From Neoceratodus forsteri (Eukaryota; Chordata; Ceratodontiformes; Ceratodontidae), in assembly GCA_016271365.2 (NCBI GenBank), contig JADMNL010000023.1:605526501-605590500 (forward strand): a DNA stretch of 64,000 bases, read 5' to 3'. The translations under genes and the position numbers were made by a program. Under the pieces are notes generated by a model. The model was not told where the DNA came from and made no database searches. It saw only the letters and a program-made list of their open reading frames with translations. Position 1 is the stretch's first letter, and each line of letters opens with the position of its first letter. Positions 22,225 through 33,018 of this stretch are shown in pieces.

Positions 22225-22264
22225 CCCACTCCCACTGGTGAGGATTTAGAAGAAGAAAAAAAAA

Positions 22265-22834
22265 AATTGAGGAACACTGCTAGTGTTCTGTCAATTGATT
22301 TCAGAGCCCCCATGGCTCGACTGACAAGCGATGTGTGTAAGTGTCCAGGATTGAACCCAGGTTCCCCAAAGGAATGTACCATGGCACCTGGCCATAGAAA
22401 ACTGTTGTGGAACTGTAACAATGAATTGTGCACCCCTTCATGTAGTTTTATCTGTTTCAGACTGAACTTTTGGTACAAAAATAAAATGCTTGATTGCATT
22501 CAATTCCTGCCTGGGCCAAAATCTTTTGGTGTCCTGAAATGTGTGTGCTGTTGCCCTAACCAAATGTTTTCACAGAGTCCTACAGTAGGTGCAGCCACTA
22601 GTCATAAAGGGAGGAAGACAGTCATCTACCTGCACCTCGACGGAGATCATGCCGCCAACTGAGGAATCCCAAATTACTTCAAAACAAAGCTACTGTGCAA
22701 AACCCTGCTACTTTGTGCTGCTCAGTCAAGCTGGTGCCCTTTCCTTTTCCCTAGAGAGAGTTCCATCTAACCCCTAGACAGGGAAGGGAGTGGGTTGCTT
22801 CCTTTGTAGCAATCATCCCTGGGACTGAAAGCAG
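22265..22834 (+). repeat. Dispersed 570 bp repeat, copy A
   Basis: This block is about 85-90 percent identical by eye to 29304-29873 in the same orientation. Both begin TGAGGAACACTGCTAGTGTT and run through ACCAAATGTTT, GGAGGAAGACAGTCATCT and a CATCCCTGGGACTGA-type end. There is an AATAAA near 22480. On the reverse strand GGGTTCAATCC resembles a pol III B box. A TG start and CA-like end would suit a solo LTR, and the B-box-like element would suit a tRNA-derived SINE. No flanking target duplication decides between them. The open frame through it (22219-22662) is conserved in the second copy but I recognise no domain. Confidence 0.75.
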
Positions 22835-22966
22835 GGGTGTAGCCAGGAATTTCTGATCTGCACACCAAGTGGACTCACAGCTAACCCCCCCATTAGGGTG
22901 AGCTCCCCCTCCCCCCCACTGTCCATGCCCTCTCACCCGATGCTAGTGTCATTTTCTGTGTTACAT

Positions 22967-23240
22967 GCCAGCACACCACTGGCCACATCACCAACAGGTG
23001 TCAGACTAACAGATTGGCTTTTGGTTACAATATTGCATTGTGACAAGCCTCTGTACCTCATCAAGGTAGCCAGTCCCACAGAGGTCCATTCACACCCACA
23101 ACACACTAGACATGCCACCACACCACCACCAACATGTGTCAGACTAACAGACTGGCTTTTGGGTTACAATCTTGCATTGTGACAAGCCTCTGTACCTCAT
23201 TAAGGTAGCCAATCCCACAGAGGGCCATTCACAATGTCTT
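22967..23240. repeat. Two-copy tandem repeat (about 138 bp)
   Basis: The block CATGTGTCAGACTAACAGAC with the following GGCTTTTGGTTACAAT and GACAAGCCTCTGTACCTCAT occurs twice, offset by 138 bp (first at about 22992, second at about 23130). The copies differ at a handful of positions. No gene is visible. Confidence 0.85.
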
Positions 23241-23524
23241 GCCTTCCCAGTACAGTCAATAACACAGTTGTGATTAATTTGTGCCATCGATTACATTCCT
23301 AGAAGGTATGATAGGTGTACACCCAGAACATGAGAAAAACAAGGTATGCACATAGAATACAAGTGGCTGTGGGGGATGGTATAAACTGGCATCATAACTT
23401 GACTCTGTTCCTAGCTAGGAAACAATCCTGCAGATCAACTGCCTGGAGACAAAGATGAAATACAACTGAATGACATCACTATTTATAACACACCTTACAT
23501 TCTCATCATGTTCAGGGTATTGTT

Positions 23525-23800
23525 TTGGGGCTGTTGGAATTTTGAAACCTATTTTGGTGGCTATAAGTGGGCTCATTTGTTGTTTCACTGTGTAGCAGGC
23601 TATGTTTGTGGAGGCCTATTTCTTCAGATTTAAAACCTATTTGGTGTGATTTTATTGGGGTTGTTTCTTTGAATTGGAGACCTAAATCTTCTAATTTCAG
23701 GCCTATTTTGATGTGTTGTTGGTGAGGCTGTTTGAATTGGAGACCTGTTTCTTTTGGTAGCAAACCTATTTTTTGTGCTTTGAGTGGAATTGTGATTGCT
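23525..23800. repeat. Diverged minisatellite (about 65 bp period)
   Basis: Units starting near GAGGCCTATTTCTTCAG, GAGACCTAAATCTTCTAA and GAGACCTGTTTCTTTTGG follow one another at 63-66 bp spacing, with a weaker unit before them. Each unit also contains an internal AACCTATTTTGGTG-like half repeat. Open frames over it on the reverse strand are low-complexity artefacts. Confidence 0.7.
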
Positions 23801-24249
23801 TTTTGCTGGCTTCACTAGCTGCAAAGTTTAGTGCATGGGGGGGAAGAGTGCTAATGGTCTGACCAGAGGCCTCAGCTACCTGATTGTTTCTGGAAGGCAC
23901 GAGCTGCTCCCACCCTCCCTACCCCTCACCTCACCACCCCAGGTCTGTGATTTCCTTTATACCAGGGTTACTGACACCACTTCCCCAGATGGGCAAAGGA
24001 CATGCACCTGTCATAGCAGAAGCAGACATCCAGGAAAGGAATAGCAGCAAGTGAAGAGGTAACTGCTGTCTCAGCGGAAGGGAAGTAACTGCAAATCAAG
24101 AAGCTTTCATTGTTACTTCTTTGTATTGCTATGTGCATTGTGGAAAGGAAGAGTAGGAGTTTGAAGAAGGTTGTGCAATAGTTACTTAAAGTCTTTTTTT
24201 GGGTGTGGACAGGAATGATAGGAATGTAAAAAGGAGTTGCTCAATCTAT
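23801..24249. other. Unassigned; possible CR1 5-prime UTR
   Basis: No domain is recognisable. Its position just before the ORF1 of the forward CR1 makes a 5-prime UTR likely for at least the last part, but the element boundary is not visible. Confidence 0.35.
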
Positions 24250-24397
24250 CTAGACACGTATGACAAAGGGTGTAAGGGAAATTAAGAAAAGGAGAAGAAT
24301 GTTTTGCACTGATAGAGGGGGTAGAGGGGAGACTTGGGGAAGTGTTTGGTATCCTTCATCTGGAAGGGTGTGGGGTCGCTGGTGGGCAACGAGAGCA

Positions 24398-24682
24398 ATG
24401 GGTAGAGTGGTAGGCTGCAACAACTGTGGTGCACCAGTCTTTCTAAAAAGTGTCTGGAGAGTGGGGGGATGTTTAGTGTGCAACCACATAGAGAAACTTA
24501 GAAAGGGGATTGAGGGTCTGCAGGTGGAACTAAGACAGGCAGGGCAGACTGGAGGCGGGTTTAGCCCAATACTGGAGGGAGGGAGGAGGGGAGATGAGGG
24601 AGGGCAATTTGAGCCAACAGTGGTGAGGAGAGGGTCAGAAGAAGGGAAGTGTAGACAAAGGGGCCCAGGCCAGGAAAAATGA
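24398..24682 (+). pseudogene. CR1 ORF1 zinc-finger/coiled-coil part
   Basis: I start at the internal methionine at 24398, because MGRVVGCNNCG aligns with the start MDVINCRYCG of the CR1 ORF1 at 63906. It encodes a CxxC-x14-CxxC motif (CNNC then CLVC), then a charged HIEKLRKGIEGLQVELRQ segment compatible with a coiled coil. CR1 ORF1 proteins bind RNA and multimerise through such modules. After about 95 residues the sequence becomes Gly/Glu/Arg-rich and is then frameshifted. Confidence 0.7.
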
Positions 24683-25029
24683 TTGCCAGGGAAACCAGGT
24701 CAGGAGACAAAAGACAAACGGAAGGAGGAGACAGGGACTTGTGTGGGGAGGAGAAGAAGTGGTAACAGTCATGGACTGGAAAGGAGGGAACAGGTTACTA
24801 TTAAGAGAGAGGAAGAGGGCATTTGTGAAGGGTCTTCAGAAATAGTTTTGCACTGCTAGAAAGGAAGAAGGAGGAGGTAGGTGATGCAATTGGAAGAGTA
24901 ATTCATAAATGCCTGAACCAAACTGGAGCGGGGGGAAGTTCTGCTGGGAGAATTGCAACATGGGCAAAACGGGGGAATTATGTGCAGGAGGAAGAAGAGG
25001 AGCCAGGAGTAAGAGATGGAGATGAATGG

Positions 25030-25567
25030 AAGCAAGCAGGGAGTAAGAGGGGTGGAATCTTAGTGCTGGGGACTAAATACAAAGAGGAGTCAGGTGTGGT
25101 AGCAAGGGGGAGAGGCATAGTTGCATTTTGGTGGAGGCCATGCCAGGAATGACAGCGGAAAGGGTTGGACAATCTGTTTTGAAATATGCTAGAAGGGGTA
25201 AGGACAAGCCTCATTTAATTATGCATCTTGGGATGAATGACCTGGCTGACAAGGCAGTAGATATAGTCCAGAGGAGGTCTGAGGAACTAGGACAATTATG
25301 TGAGGGGGCAGGAAGATCAGTAACTTTTTCAGAGATACTTCCAGTGCACAAGGCAAGCACAATAAGAAAGCTGAGAATAGAGGAATTTAGCGGATGGCTA
25401 AGAACCTGGTGTCATGCTTAAGGGTATGGGCTGTTGGGGGGATGGGGAGGGACCTGGGAGGACAGTAGTCTCTATGCCAAGGACAGACTACACTTGAGTA
25501 AGGAGGCAAAGAAAGTGTTGAAACAGATGATGGAGGAGTACATGGAGGAAGTTGGGAATTTAAACTA
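25030..25567 (+). pseudogene. CR1 ORF1 SGNH-hydrolase (esterase) domain
   Basis: Most of the domain is in the frame 25128-25421: VEAMPGMTAERVGQSVLKYAR, then LIMHLGMNDLADKAVD (block III, GxND) and VTFSEILPVHKAS. After a frameshift, CAKDRLHLSKEAKKVL-like sequence near 25474-25515 supplies the block V Asp and His. In the SGNH family, Ser, Asn, and the Asp-His pair form the active site. The block I GDS serine lies before 25128 and is not clear here. Such esterase domains are a known part of CR1-group ORF1. Function in retrotransposition is thought to involve lipid or membrane association, but that is not established by the sequence. Confidence 0.7.
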
Positions 25568-25719
25568 GGAGCGGGGGGTGGCAAGCGGGCAAGAGACATG
25601 CAGAGACCACAGGTTGGGAAACCATATGAGCTTACACCTCATAACAGTGACAAAGGACAAATGGCAAGTACTATTGGTGATGCTAGTAAAGAAGGGCAGG
25701 ATGGGAAGGGGGAAGGGTG

Positions 25720-26460
25720 GAAGGTGGTTACCCTTAATACTAGGAGCCTTGGGAGGAAAACTGCAGTTACGGGTGCTCATGGCAGAGGGAGAGGTGGACA
25801 TTGCAGCCATTACAGAAACATGGGCCACCCAGTACAATGACTGGGACCTGTCTGTACCAGGGTACAGGTTATTTCGTAGGGACAGGGTTATTGGGAAAGG
25901 GGGGAGTGGCACTATATGTGAAGGAAGGACTTAGGTGAGTAAGGGAAGAAGGGGAGGAGGGTAGTATAGAGTCACTTTGCATGCAAATCCAGCATTCCAA
26001 GAATAGGATTCTCAGAATGGGAGTGGTGCACAGGACGCCCTCTCAGAAGGAGGAGTTAGACAGAGAACTAGCAGAACAGATCAGGAGGACCTGTGAGAAG
26101 GGTAGTGTGGTGATTGTGGGGGACTTCAACATGCCAGGAGTGGACTGGAGTACCCCAACAACCAGGAACAGAAGGGAACAGGTACTGCTGGATGTCTTCC
26201 AGGACAGCTTTTTACTGCAAATGGTTAGAGAACCAACTAGGTTACGGAATACTCTTGACCTTGTGCTGGCAAATGGGTAGTTTGTGAGAGAACTTACGGT
26301 GGAAGAACCATTGTCAGGGAGATGACCACCACTCAGTATGGCTCACATTGGATATGGGCAAGGAAGGAGTGGAATCTGGCACAAGAGTGCTGGACTTCAG
26401 AAGGGCCAACTTTGGGAGGATGGTGGAAGTAGTAAAAGGGTACCTGGCAAGAATTCAACC
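25720..26460 (+). pseudogene. CR1 ORF2 AP endonuclease
   Basis: Read across two or three frames: WKVVTLNTRSLGRK (25720-25760), EVDIAAITETWATQYNDWDL and VPGYRLFRRDR (25791-25885), KGGSGTICEG (decayed RGGGVALYV), VVHRTPSQKEELDRELAEQIR, VIVGDFNMPGVDWSTPTTRNR (26111-26175), RNTLDLVLANG and DDHHSVWLTL-like sequence near 26320. These supply the Asn, Glu, Asp/Asn and terminal His positions of the APE fold. The nuclease frame is broken by frameshifts near 25930 and 26280. Confidence 0.75.
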
Positions 26461-28500
26461 TAGTATGGGCACTAACCAGAGGTGGAGCTCATAAAGCTGG
26501 GGATAGTGGAGGCAACCAAAACCTGCTGCAAGGCCCAGAGCAAGATGGCTAGGGTTAAGAAACCAAGCCTGTTGAGCAAGGAGGTCATGGAAAAGGTAAG
26601 GAGAAAAAGAGCTGCCTTTAGGAGGTATAAGAAAACAGGGAGAGGGGGAGGACAGGGAGGAGTACCTGACGGAATCGAAGGAGGTGACACAGGCAGTAAG
26701 AGGAACCAAGGCATCTACGGAGCTCAGGCTGGCACAAGGCATTAAGAAGGGGGAGAAGGACTTCTCTAGGTACATCAGGGAGAAAAGGAGCTATAAGGAC
26801 CACATAGTAAGGATTAGGAAGGAGGGGGGTTGGGTGGAAACAGGGTGCGATAAGGCAAAGCGCTAAATGATTACTTCTGCTTGGTATTTACTAAGGAGAA
26901 GAGAGGGGTGATACCCAAGGGGAGGAATGGCAGAAATGGGGGGGAGGGGTGACAGATGGGGAAATTATGGAGGGCAGAGTTCGGGAGGGTTTGAAGGCAC
27001 TGAGGGTGGACAAGGCGCCAGGCCCAGATGGCAAGATGGCATCCACCCCAGGGTACTGAAGGAGCTGGCAGAGGTCCTTGTAGGACCTTTGGCAGACCTA
27101 TTTAATGCCTCACTACACTCAGGGTGTATACATCAGGACTGGAGGATGGCTCATGTGGTGCCCCTCCACAAGAGTGGCCCAAGGATGAACCGGGGAACTA
27201 CAGACCGGTGAGCCTCACATCCATCGTGGGTAAGCTAATGAAGACTATCCTGAAAGAGAGGCTGGTGGCCCTCCTAGAGGCCAAAGGACTACAGGACAGC
27301 AGACAGCATGGCTTCATACGTGGCTGATCCTGTCAAACTAACCTGGTGGAATTCTATGACTGGATAACTAGGCAACTGGACAGGGGCCATGCAGTGGATG
27401 TCCTGTATCTGGACTTCAGTAAGGCATTCGACTCGGTGCCACATAGGAGGCTGGGAAGTAAGTTAGAAGGCACAGGGGCGGGTGCAAAGCTGGTGAGATG
27501 GGTAGGGAACTGGCTGCAGGGAAGACAACAGAGGGTGGTGGTTGGTGGGGAGCTCTCACACCCAAGGATAGCAACTAGCGGTGTTCCACAGGGCTCGGTG
27601 CTGGGACCAGTGTTGTTTGGGATATTCATTGCAGACATATCATTGGACATCAAGAGCAAGATCAGTCTGTTTGCTGATCATACCAAGATGGGAGTGGTGG
27701 TGGACAACCTAGGGGGTGGCAGGAGTTGCAGAATGAACTGGCAAAGCTTGAAACCTGGTCAGACACCTGGCAATTGGGGTTTAGTGCCAAAAATGCAAGG
27801 TGCTGCATTTTGGGGTGAATAACCCAAGGACGAATTACCAGCTAGGGGGACTGCAGCTAGCCCAGACAGAGGAGGAGAAGGATCTGGGGGTTCTCATTAC
27901 AGGGTCAATGAGCAACTCTGCACAATGTAGGAAGGCAGCTGCAAAGGCCAACAAAGTGCTGGGTTGCATTGCAAGGGGAATATTCTTGAGGTGGGAGGAG
28001 GTGATTCTGCCACTGTAAGGGTTATTAGTTAGATTGCACCAGGAGTACTGCATGCAGTACTGCTCGCTTCCTAAGAAGAGGGACATTGAGTTACTGGAGG
28101 GGTGCAGCACAGATGACACAAGATGATCAAAGGGGCTGGGGGACTTATCATACAAGAGGAGGCTGAGGGAGTTGAACATGTACTCTCTGGAGGAGAGGCG
28201 GGACAGGGGGACATGACTGAAACCTTTAAATACATGAAAGGAATAAACAAGACCAGTACAGAGGGGCTGTTCAAAGTAATGGAGGGAAGGGACACCAGGG
28301 GTCATGATATGAGACTGTAGGGAGGAAGGTACAGGAGGGAGATGAGGAGACACTTTTTTACAGAGAGGGTGGTAGTTGGGTGGAATGCGTTACCTGCAGA
28401 AGTGGTATCCAGTAGAACAGAGGACTGCTTCAAAAGGGGATGGGACAGGACAAGGGGGAGGGTCAATGGCGGGGAAGGGTGGAAGGGAGTGGTAGCTGCA
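26461..28500 (+). pseudogene. CR1 ORF2 reverse transcriptase and C-terminus
   Basis: A basic linker (VRRKRAAFRRYKKTG) leads into RT: DWRMAHVVPLHKSG, NYRPVSLTSIVGKLMK, SRQHGFIRG then a stop, MEFYDWITRQL, DVLYLDFSKAFDSVPHRRL, WLQGRQQRVVVGG and TSGVPQGSVLGPVLFGIF. The catalytic motif reads SLFADHTKMG at 27670-27699: the second aspartate of FADD is His (codon at 27679-27681), which by itself should abolish polymerase activity. The C-terminal blocks RGDMTETFKYMKGINK, RGHDMRL and ERVVVGWNALPAEVV follow to about 28410. Multiple frameshifts confirm a dead copy. Confidence 0.85.
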
Positions 28501-28586
28501 GAATAAGGGGTGCTAGCTGCACATTCGAGCAGACTTGATAGACCTCTAGGCCTTTATCTGCTGTCAAATTTCGTATGTTCGTATGA

Positions 28587-29303
28587 AACAATCTAGCAAA
28601 TACTACTGAAAAAAAAAACAATGTTTTTTGGATGCTGAAAACAAAAGTGCAGTTAAATTAAATAGCAATTACACTACAGAAGCAGTAGTCACACACAGAA
28701 CACACCAGTGCACCAAAAAGATTATCTGGCCACATCTGTGGTTGAAAGACCCAAACAGAACCTTAATGTAAGCAATACATTGTAAAAAGCCAAATATTTG
28801 CTGAGCAAGAAAATGTTAACCATTGTTCTGCATTGTATTGGTAACTACAGTAACAAGAATGGGTTTCCAAATATGCATCACCAAATAAATTCAATTTCAT
28901 CAGATGTATTAGATTAATTTTATTGTACATTCATCATACGGGGTGGGGGGGGGCTATTCTATGGTTGCCTTTCCCAAATGTTTCACAAAAAATGTTTTTA
29001 AACTTGATATTTGTAAATGGCAACTTAGTAGTGCTTCAGGTGTTGAATCAATAAATAAAGGCAAGCTGCTGTCTTGCATGACTTATATGAGGACTATTCT
29101 TCCTCAGTGCAACAAAAAAAAATGTTTTACATTTTAACCCTTTCAGGTACTCTCCTCCTGATAAATAAAGGCTGGCTGTCAGACAGTCTCCTGCTGTTTG
29201 GATGAAAATCACAATAAACTCCAGAAATCAAGGACAATGCTCACCAGTCCAACGTGCTAGTGCTACATTCTGATCATATTTACCCCAGCACACAGCATAG
29301 GAA
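28587..29303. other. Unassigned AT-rich sequence
   Basis: No domain or repeat structure is visible between the CR1 3-prime end and copy B of the dispersed repeat. Confidence 0.35.
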
Positions 29304-29873
29304 TGAGGAACACTGCTAGTGTTCTGTCAATAGATTTTGGAGCCCTCTACAGCTCGACCTACACAGGATGTGTGTGTAAGGGTCCAGGATCGAACCCAGG
29401 TCCCCCAAAGGAATGTGCCATGTCGTCTATCTATAGAAAACTGTTGTGCAACTGTATCAATGAATTGTGCACCCCTCCATGTAGATTTATCTGTTTCAGC
29501 CTGAGTTTTTGGTGCAAAAATAAAATGCTTGATTGCAATCGATTCTTGCCTGGGCCAAAATCTTTTGGTGTCCTGAAATGTGTGTGCTGTTGCCCTAACC
29601 AAATGTTTCCACAGAGTCTTGCAGCAGGTGTAGCCACCAGTCATGAAGGGAGGAAGACAGTCATCTGCCTGCACCTCGACGGAGATCACGCCATCAACTG
29701 AGGAATCCCAAATTACTTCAAAAACAAAGGTACTGTGCAAAACCCTGCTAATTTGTGATACTCAGTCAAGCTGGTGCCCTTCCTTTTTCCCAGAGACAGT
29801 TCCATCTAACCCCTAGACAGGGAAGGGAGGAGGTGGCCTCCCTTATAGCCATCATCCCTGGGACTGACAGCAG
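29304..29873 (+). repeat. Dispersed 570 bp repeat, copy B
   Basis: Second copy of the repeat at 22265-22834, in the same orientation about 7 kb away. Similarity starts abruptly at TGAGGAACACTGC and ends near CATCCCTGGGACTGACAGCA. AATAAA lies near 29520. Flanks outside the copies differ, so this is dispersal and not a segmental duplication of the whole interval. Confidence 0.75.
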
Positions 29874-29979
29874 TGGCCTGCTGCTTGCCAGACTGAGAAA
29901 ACTTAAATCCCCCCGGGCAGGAGTGAAGAAATACCAAAGACTATGTATTATTTTCCAAAGTCAGAAATATTGATTGGAA

Positions 29980-30300
29980 GTATCAGCAGGGGTGAAAGGG
30001 TGTTACACAAGTTTCTGTAATGGCCAATAGATCCAGCCCACAGCCTGCCATGAGTGTCTGGAGTTTGATCATTTTATTACCCAGACTTCTGGCATGAAGC
30101 CACATCACCCCCCAACTTAATTTAATGAGATAAGGAGGCAGGATGGCGACCATGCTGGGCTGCCATCTGCAAGCTCGCTGATAGAGAGCAACATTTCTCT
30201 CCTCCTGCCATTCTATTTTTGCCCATATTTTACTAAGGAGAGCTGTAATTTGATGTGCCTGTTCTTGTGGCCTATGGTTTTGACCCAAGAACCAAAAAAA
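29980..30300 (-). pseudogene. LINE endonuclease fragment (CR1-like)
   Basis: The reverse frame 30288-29983 contains MWLHARSLGNKMIKLQTLM, CGLDLLAITETCVTPF. This is the N-terminal endonuclease block (NARSLxNK...D-LAITETW), with H in place of N at the first motif and C in place of W after ITET. Upstream residues (VALYQRACRWQPSM) are not diagnostic. No RT follows on this strand, so it is an isolated piece. Confidence 0.65.
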
Positions 30301-31569
30301 CTTTAGCTGTGAGCACTGTAGAAAAATTTTAATTAAGCTTTTTTGTGCAGGGTTCTAGCATAGGCAGGGCAGGGGAGTGGAGTGAGCAAGACTAGGAGTT
30401 AGTTTTTTTTATTTTTTAGTCAGACTTTCTGCAGGCCTCACAAAACAATCCGCCCACCTGAGTGTCCACCAAGGGTGAGAGCTGTTGCCTGGTGACCACT
30501 GTAATCATCACCGAAAGATCTCCCACTGAAGCGACCGACTGCGGAGTGGCATTGGATTTGGAGCCTGGCCTGGGTTGGAAGGTGCACTCTGAACATCTAT
30601 AGAGGAGTCAACTGCTATTGAGGTGGATTCCCAATCCCTGGACAAACGTGCTCCAGACTGTTCGCTTCTGTGGGAAGACACTGAAAAACCAGGGACTCCA
30701 GTGACTACTGGAGGTGCCTCTTTCACCACCATACGAGATGTCCAACTGTACCACTGGGATCCAGTTATTGTTTGGACCACAAAGAACACGGACACAGATA
30801 GGGCGCCATCTGTATTTCTACATCCCAGGGTCACAGGAATTGAACTTTTTGGAAAGGAATACGGCTTCTGTCCACGAACCGGCAACAATTCATCTGCCTG
30901 TCTCCATCCCAGCTTGCATTGCCGATAGTTTTCCTGTCTTGGCTGGAACTTTACATCTGCCAGCTTTGTGAACTATCTGGTTGGCTATCAGAGGAGCAGT
31001 GGAACTGTGTGTGAATCCAGTGGCTGCCTAGACACTGGTAATTTCCTCCTTTGTTCCTTAAGCTAATATCATCCCTGGAGCCGGTAAGAGAAGCTCCTGG
31101 TGGAACTAAGCTGTTCTCCTTGGTTGTGCACACTCAGGTTAATCTCCAGCATTCCATTGTCATCCTGCCCAGTAGAGACTGGGGTCAGTGAAAGGGCCCC
31201 CGGTCTCTTAATTTCTGGGCTTTGGAACAAGTTTTCTCTTCATGCTGACTTTTATCCACACTTACTATAATATATGGGTCCTGCCCCGCCTCGAAGGGCT
31301 TCACTTTGTTGAATTGAGTTCTGCAAGTTTGCTCTCCTTGAATTGGGGTTCTAAGCTTCTAGCTTCCTTGTTCTCCTCTCTGTGGGGGTGGTTGGGGTAA
31401 TGTGGGGGGTAGGATTTTAAATTGCTTAGTATACTATGTGGTGTAGTTGTGTGAATGCTTAGGTTTTCTCTGTACTAGTTGTATATCTGGGTGTGTGTCT
31501 GAAATCCTTAACAAGCATTAGTAGTTTGCCTGGGTACAGTGTAGGTAACTAGTGACAGTTTTGGGATAT
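30301..31569 (+). other. Unassigned; possible 5-prime region of the forward L2
   Basis: Over 1.2 kb without a domain I can name. It lies directly upstream of the L2 endonuclease in the same orientation, so some of it may be the L2 5-prime UTR or an eroded ORF1, but nothing in the sequence proves this. Confidence 0.35.
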
Positions 31570-31859
31570 GCAAGGGTCGGGGCTGGCTAGGATTGTCTAT
31601 GAGGCATCCCAATTGTTCGATCTATGGCCTTTTACCAACCGAGCCGTTTCCATCACAACAGTACGTCGCTGTCGGGAGGTTGGAATCAGGAGGCACTGTA
31701 TTGATCATCCATCGTGGGTCACCTTGGGCACATTTGGAGGGGAGGGGCAGGATAGAGGTGGTAAGGTGCAGAAGGCACCCTGGTGCTAGATGGATCCTAG
31801 AGAGAGGCCAAATATATTTGATCCTCATCCCCAGGGATCCCACCAAACTGAATGGGCAA

Positions 31860-33012
31860 GTAGCTAGAGGGGCTGCACTGTCCACCAATCCCCTTAGGGC
31901 AGTGCTTTGCAATGCCAGATCGATCAGAAACAAGACTGCAATTATGGCAGACTTGATTTCCATGGTTAATCTGGCTTGCATCACGGAGACCTGGGTGGGT
32001 GATGATGCTGGCCCAGTTCTGGAGGCTGCCATGTCCCTGGGTACTCCGTGATGCACTGCCCCACAGTGGAGAGCAGGGGCGGGGAAGTAGCTATCTGTTT
32101 TAGATCCAACTGATGCTTCACCATGCACTCAGTGAGAATGACTGGTTCCTTCCAATGTGTGGCAGTACGTGAGAGTCTGGGTGCAGGCTGCAGGATTCTC
32201 CTGATTTACTGCCCCCCTGGGGTGGCAGGACAGTTCCTGCAGGAGGTAGCCGATTTTGTCATTGGCAAAACATTGGAGACCCCCAGATGTTAGGGGATTT
32301 CAATGTGTGGGCTGAAAATAAATCCTCTATGCCAGGTTTTACCCTACTCCAGATGATGTCATCTCTGGGCCTGTCACAAGAGGTCTCTTCTATGACCCAT
32401 CTGGGCGGTCACATGTTGGACCTGGTGTTCTCACTGGGGCTTGAGATTAAGAACCTCAAGACTGATCGGGTCAGTTGGTCTGATCGTTGCATGGTGGGAT
32501 TCTCATTTGGGCCCCTCCACTGCAGAGTTGGTCAACTACTTCCCTTTGAGGGGATTGACCCCAGAGGGATTCTTGGTGGTGGCTGATCTATCTAGTGTGG
32601 GTAGTGCAAGTGCAAGGAGACCAAGTGAAGTGGCTGCCGCCTATAACAAGGTAATGTCCGATGTGCTCAATACCCTCACACCGGCCCACGTATGACCCAA
32701 ATCCTCTGACTTGAGATACCCATGGTTTGATGGGGAGTTCAAGGTGATGAAGTTTGCTGGTTGGAACTTAGAGCACTACTGGCGGAAGACTGGGCTAGAG
32801 GAGGATAAACTGGTCCTGCGTACTCACTATAGTGAGTACCAGGGGGAAATCAACCATAAGAAGGCAAAGTTCCTGTCCAGGAAGATTGCTGCAGGGAAGA
32901 ATTGACCAGCTGTGCTCTTTCGGACTGTGGACAGGCTACAACATGCAGTCTGTCTACAACTGAAGAAATCCTTTTCAAATGCCTTATGCGAGGAGTTTGC
33001 TCGGTTCTTCTC
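31860..33012 (+). pseudogene. L2 ORF2 endonuclease and linker
   Basis: The frame 31593-32051 reaches NPLRAVLCNARSIRNKTAIM, NLACITETWVGDDAGPVL. After a frameshift come CCRILLIYCPPG-like residues, LGDFNVWAENKSS near 32290 (catalytic GDFN intact), GGHMLDLVFSLGLEI, and VSWSDRCMVGFSF, where the usual SDHH is SDRC and has lost the catalytic His. The linker PWFDGEFKVMKFAGWNLEHYWRKTGLEED and KKAKFLSRKIAAGKN matches the other L2 closely. Reading stops where the palindromic element begins. Confidence 0.8.
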
Positions 33013-33018
33013 TGACAG

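Larger units (their letters stand above)
19281..22260 (-). mobile_element. Long L2 LINE copy
   Basis: A reverse-strand L2 retrotransposon about 3 kb long that covers most of the endonuclease, the linker, the full RT and the 3-prime tail. The tail is an AATC tandem repeat (19282-19300) preceded, on the reverse strand, by TTTGAAAAGCGCTTTAAAAA-like sequence. This matches the tails of the fragments at 2336 and 5480. The encoded protein blocks are classic L2. Two long frames remain open, separated by a stop at about 20536 and a frameshift at about 20300, so this is among the best preserved LINEs in the window. The 5-prime end stops at about 22260, next to the dispersed 570 bp repeat. Confidence 0.85.
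24250..28586 (+). mobile_element. Near-full-length CR1 LINE, subfamily with TTCGTATG ends
   Basis: Domains appear in the expected order on the plus strand: ORF1 zinc motif with coiled-coil-like segment, SGNH hydrolase, AP endonuclease, linker, RT and C-terminus. The copy ends with two TTCGTATG units (about 28570-28585), the type of short 3-prime repeat that CR1 elements carry instead of poly(A). About ten frameshifts or stops break the coding regions. The sequence is closely related to the reverse CR1 at 40847-43790 (shared GLQDSRQHGF-type and KERLVALLE-type blocks), and less so to the CR1 copies at 55.7-64 kb. Confidence 0.85.

Noticed and set aside
22325..22390. A tRNA gene on the reverse strand
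   Set aside because: Only a B-box-like block is present; no cloverleaf can be drawn and no A box is at the right distance.
22219..22662. Open frame conserved between the two 570 bp repeats as a gene
   Set aside because: Conservation follows from recent common origin of the repeat; no domain is recognisable and the start lies outside the repeat in one copy.
24260..24397. Upstream methionine at 24260 as the CR1 ORF1 start
   Set aside because: The extra 46 residues have no counterpart in the ORF1 at 63906, whereas the internal methionine at 24398 aligns with it.
22265..29873. The two 570 bp repeats as the LTR pair of one retrotransposon
   Set aside because: The sequence between them is a CR1 LINE and minisatellites, with no gag or pol, and there is no matching outer duplication or primer binding site.
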